Shown piece after piece: positions 5,976-7,897 of a stretch of DNA of 7,897 nucleotides. The notes below the pieces were generated by a model. The model ran no database searches and was not told the DNA's origin. It saw only the letters and a list, made by a program, of their open reading frames with translations. The translations under genes and the position numbers were made by a program. How positions within the stretch are numbered: position 1 is the first letter of the stretch; every line of letters begins with the position of its first letter. Origin of the DNA: an uncultured Flammeovirgaceae bacterium (lineage in GTDB: Bacteria > Bacteroidota > Bacteroidia > Cytophagales > Cyclobacteriaceae); contig CAKZPJ010000869.1 in the NCBI GenBank assembly GCA_937138955.1, forward strand, positions 1 through 7,897. The letters run 5' to 3'.

Positions 5976-6897
5976 ATTTGCTGGCAAATCGAATATTGCG
6001 TTTAAGTCCGGAAAATTTTGTTCGTTTTACCGCTGACTTTTTAAACAATTTACGAAATACTTCTTCGGTTATCTCTTCCCAATCGCGCTTAGTCATTTCA
6101 CTTAGGTCATCATGAGGCTCCAATAGCGGCTCTTTATGTGGCTGAGAATGCCGATTCCAAGGACATACATCTTGGCAAATGTCACAACCAAATATCCAGT
6201 CCTCAAACTTCCCTTCTACCTCCTTCGGAATCTCCTCCTTTAACTCGATAGTAAAATACGAGATACACTTACTACCATCTACCACATAAGGTGCTACAAT
6301 AGCATCGGTAGGGCAAGCGTCCAGACAGCGAGTGCAACTGCCACAATGGTCAGCTACCGGATGATCGTACTCTAGTTCTACATCTAATAACAGAATAGCA
6401 ATAAAGAAAAAACTGCCTTGTCGCTTATTAAGTAGCAAGCTATTTTTCCCAATCCAGCCTAAACCGCTTTTCTGCGCCCAAACTCGCTCTAAAATCGGGG
6501 CTGAATCTACGAAGGCTCGACCGGCTACTTCGCCAATTTCTTCTTGTACATTATTTAGCAGTAACCGTAACTTCTTTTTGATGATAAAATGATAATCTTG
6601 ACCGTAAGCATACTTGGCAATCTTATATGAATCGGGAGAGGCTAAATCTTCTTGAGGATAATAATTATAGAGTAATGTCACTACCGATTTGGCCCCCTCC
6701 ATCAGTTTGGTCGGGTCAAGGCGAATGTCAAAGTAGTTTTCCAGGTAATGCATTTTCCCCTGTTTACCTTGATTCAGCCACTGCTCAAGACGAGGAGCCT
6801 CTTCCGAAAGAAACTCAGCCTTGGCAATTCCGCAGAAATCAAACCCCAACTGTTGAGCAGTATCTTTGATGAATAAGGAATGACTTGCGCGACACAT
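5974..6897 (-). CDS. queG: Epoxyqueuosine reductase
   Basis: QueG reduces epoxyqueuosine to queuosine in the wobble position of GUN-anticodon tRNAs, using cobalamin and two [4Fe-4S] clusters. With the ATG at 6897 the protein is 307 residues. The cluster ligands are Cys185, Cys188, Cys191 and Cys195 ([13 protein letters not shown]) and Cys211, Cys238, Cys241 and Cys245 ([11 protein letters not shown]). Asp131 in [10 protein letters not shown] matches the conserved active-site Asp, and [17 protein letters not shown] and [15 protein letters not shown] are family blocks. It ends soon after the ferredoxin domain and lacks the HEAT-like tail of longer QueG proteins. A TTG at 6936 would extend it by 13 residues and overlap ruvB by 8 bp; the ATG was chosen because the family similarity begins near HSLFIK. 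It follows ruvB by 31 bp, probably in one transcript. Confidence 0.95.
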   Translation of the reverse strand: MCRASHSLFIKDTAQQLGFDFCGIAKAEFLSEEAPRLEQWLNQGKQGKMHYLENYFDIRLDPTKLMEGAKSVVTLLYNYYPQEDLASPDSYKIAKYAYGQDYHFIIKKKLRLLLNNVQEEIGEVAGRAFVDSAPILERVWAQKSGLGWIGKNSLLLNKRQGSFFFIAILLLDVELEYDHPVADHCGSCTRCLDACPTDAIVAPYVVDGSKCISYFTIELKEEIPKEVEGKFEDWIFGCDICQDVCPWNRHSQPHKEPLLEPHDDLSEMTKRDWEEITEEVFRKLFKKSAVKRTKFSGLKRNIRFASK

Positions 6898-6928
6898 AGA
6901 TAACCAATTTTCAGAGTGACATTTAAGG

Positions 6929-7897
6929 CTAGTCAAACAACCCTTGCGCCCGCCCAGGAGGAATAACCTCTAAATGCTTATAAGCAATTTCAGTAGCTTC
7001 CCGCCCCCTCGAGGTTCGCTTAATGTATCCTTCTTTGATGAGAAATGGTTCGTAGACCTCCTCAATGGTTTCGGCTTCTTCGCCGCAAGCAGTAGCAATG
7101 GTACTAATCCCAACCGGACCACCTTTAAACTTCTCAATTATCGTTGACAAAATCCGGTTATCCATATCGTCTAACCCGTTCTGGTCTACGTCCAAAGCCT
7201 GCAATGCCATTTCAGCAATAGCTTTATCAATGGTTCCGTCCCCTTTGATCTCGGCAAAATCGCGGGTACGGCGAAGTAAAGTGTTGGCAATCCGCGGGGT
7301 ACCTCGGCTGCGGCGGGCAATCTCATAGGCAGCATCATCTTGAATTGGCGTATTCAGAATTTGTGCCGAACGTTTCACAATAGATGTCAGTAGTTCAGCA
7401 TCGTAGTATTCCAGTCGAGCGTTGATACCAAAGCGAGCCCGGAGGGGCGAGGTGAGCAACCCCGAGCGGGTAGTAGCACCTACCAATGTAAATGGACTCA
7501 AGCTAATCTGCACCGTGCGGGCATTCGGCCCAGAATCCAACATGATGTCAATCTTGTAATCTTCCATAGCCGAGTAGAGGTACTCTTCCACAATTGGGTT
7601 CAAGCGATGAATCTCATCGATGAACAGCACATTCCCTGGCTCCATATTGGTGAGCAACCCCGCCAACTCGCTGGGCTTATCCAAAACTGGGCCCGAAGTA
7701 GACTTAATTTGCGCATCCAGCTCATTCGCAACAATGTGCGAAAGGGTAGTTTTACCCAAACCCGGTGGGCCGTGTAATAAAACGTGATCGAGCTGATCGC
7801 CCCGTTTTTTAGCAGCTTGCACAAATATCTTTAGGTTTTCTACAATCTTGTGTTGCCCAGTAAAATCACTAAATGACAAAGGGCGTAACGCTTTTTC
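6929..7897 (-). CDS. ruvB: Holliday junction branch migration ATPase RuvB (5' end cut by window)
   Basis: RuvB is the hexameric AAA+ motor that, with RuvA, drives branch migration of Holliday junctions. The frame is open to the last base of the window; 322 residues are visible and about 20 N-terminal residues are missing, judged from the usual length of about 340. The first visible residues, [15 protein letters not shown], belong to the normal N-terminal region, so a TTG at 7879 is an internal Leu codon and not the start. Visible motifs in order are Walker [10 protein letters not shown], Walker [10 protein letters not shown], sensor 1 VGATTRSG, the Arg-finger region PLRARFG, sensor 2 [15 protein letters not shown], and a C-terminal winged helix ending in GRAQGLFD. 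queG follows in the same direction. Confidence 0.98.
   Translation of the reverse strand, partial: EKALRPLSFSDFTGQHKIVENLKIFVQAAKKRGDQLDHVLLHGPPGLGKTTLSHIVANELDAQIKSTSGPVLDKPSELAGLLTNMEPGNVLFIDEIHRLNPIVEEYLYSAMEDYKIDIMLDSGPNARTVQISLSPFTLVGATTRSGLLTSPLRARFGINARLEYYDAELLTSIVKRSAQILNTPIQDDAAYEIARRSRGTPRIANTLLRRTRDFAEIKGDGTIDKAIAEMALQALDVDQNGLDDMDNRILSTIIEKFKGGPVGISTIATACGEEAETIEEVYEPFLIKEGYIKRTSRGREATEIAYKHLEVIPPGRAQGLFD

Noticed and set aside
7600..7824. Minus-strand 74-codon frame within ruvB, and the TTG at 7879 as a ruvB start
   Set aside because: The 74-codon frame is an out-of-phase shadow of ruvB. The TTG is an internal Leu codon, since the ruvB frame continues upstream with family-typical residues to the window edge.

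Overview
The window looks like chromosomal DNA of a Bacteroidota bacterium, most likely of the order Cytophagales. The protein sequences point that way: RuvB, a short QueG, a BatD with an SDPFDDLFG-type linker, and an ABA4-like membrane protein. Base composition is moderate, no Shine-Dalgarno sequence stands out, and possible promoters fit the Bacteroidota -33/-7 pattern rather than the sigma70 pattern. This placement is inferred from protein character; no rRNA is present.

All genes but one are on the minus strand. Read in that direction from the right edge, they are: ruvB (5' end cut by the window edge); queG, 31 bp behind it; then, after a small plus-strand gene, batD. Next come a two-gene PIN-domain cassette (a Cas2/VapD/SinR-like small protein overlapping a VapC-like ribonuclease), aroC, a secreted clan GH-A-type glycoside hydrolase, an ABA4-like (DUF4281) four-helix membrane protein, and possibly the first codons of another gene at the left edge. 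From batD to the hydrolase every gap is 35 bp or less, so these five genes may be read as one transcript. The 188-bp gap before the ABA4-like gene holds a candidate promoter and a strong GC-rich hairpin.

The only plus-strand gene (5683-5922) encodes a 79-residue helical protein that I do not recognise. It diverges from batD and converges on queG, and ends at a clear intrinsic terminator that overlaps the queG stop codon. The 155-bp batD/small-gene intergenic region has a dyad that could be an operator.

The genes do not form one pathway. Housekeeping functions (Holliday junction migration, queuosine synthesis, chorismate synthesis) are mixed with accessory ones. The least ordinary part is 3270-4020, a toxin-antitoxin-like pair whose first member is not a typical DNA-binding antitoxin and which lies directly in front of aroC. 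I see no rRNA, tRNA, CRISPR array, insertion sequence or integrase.
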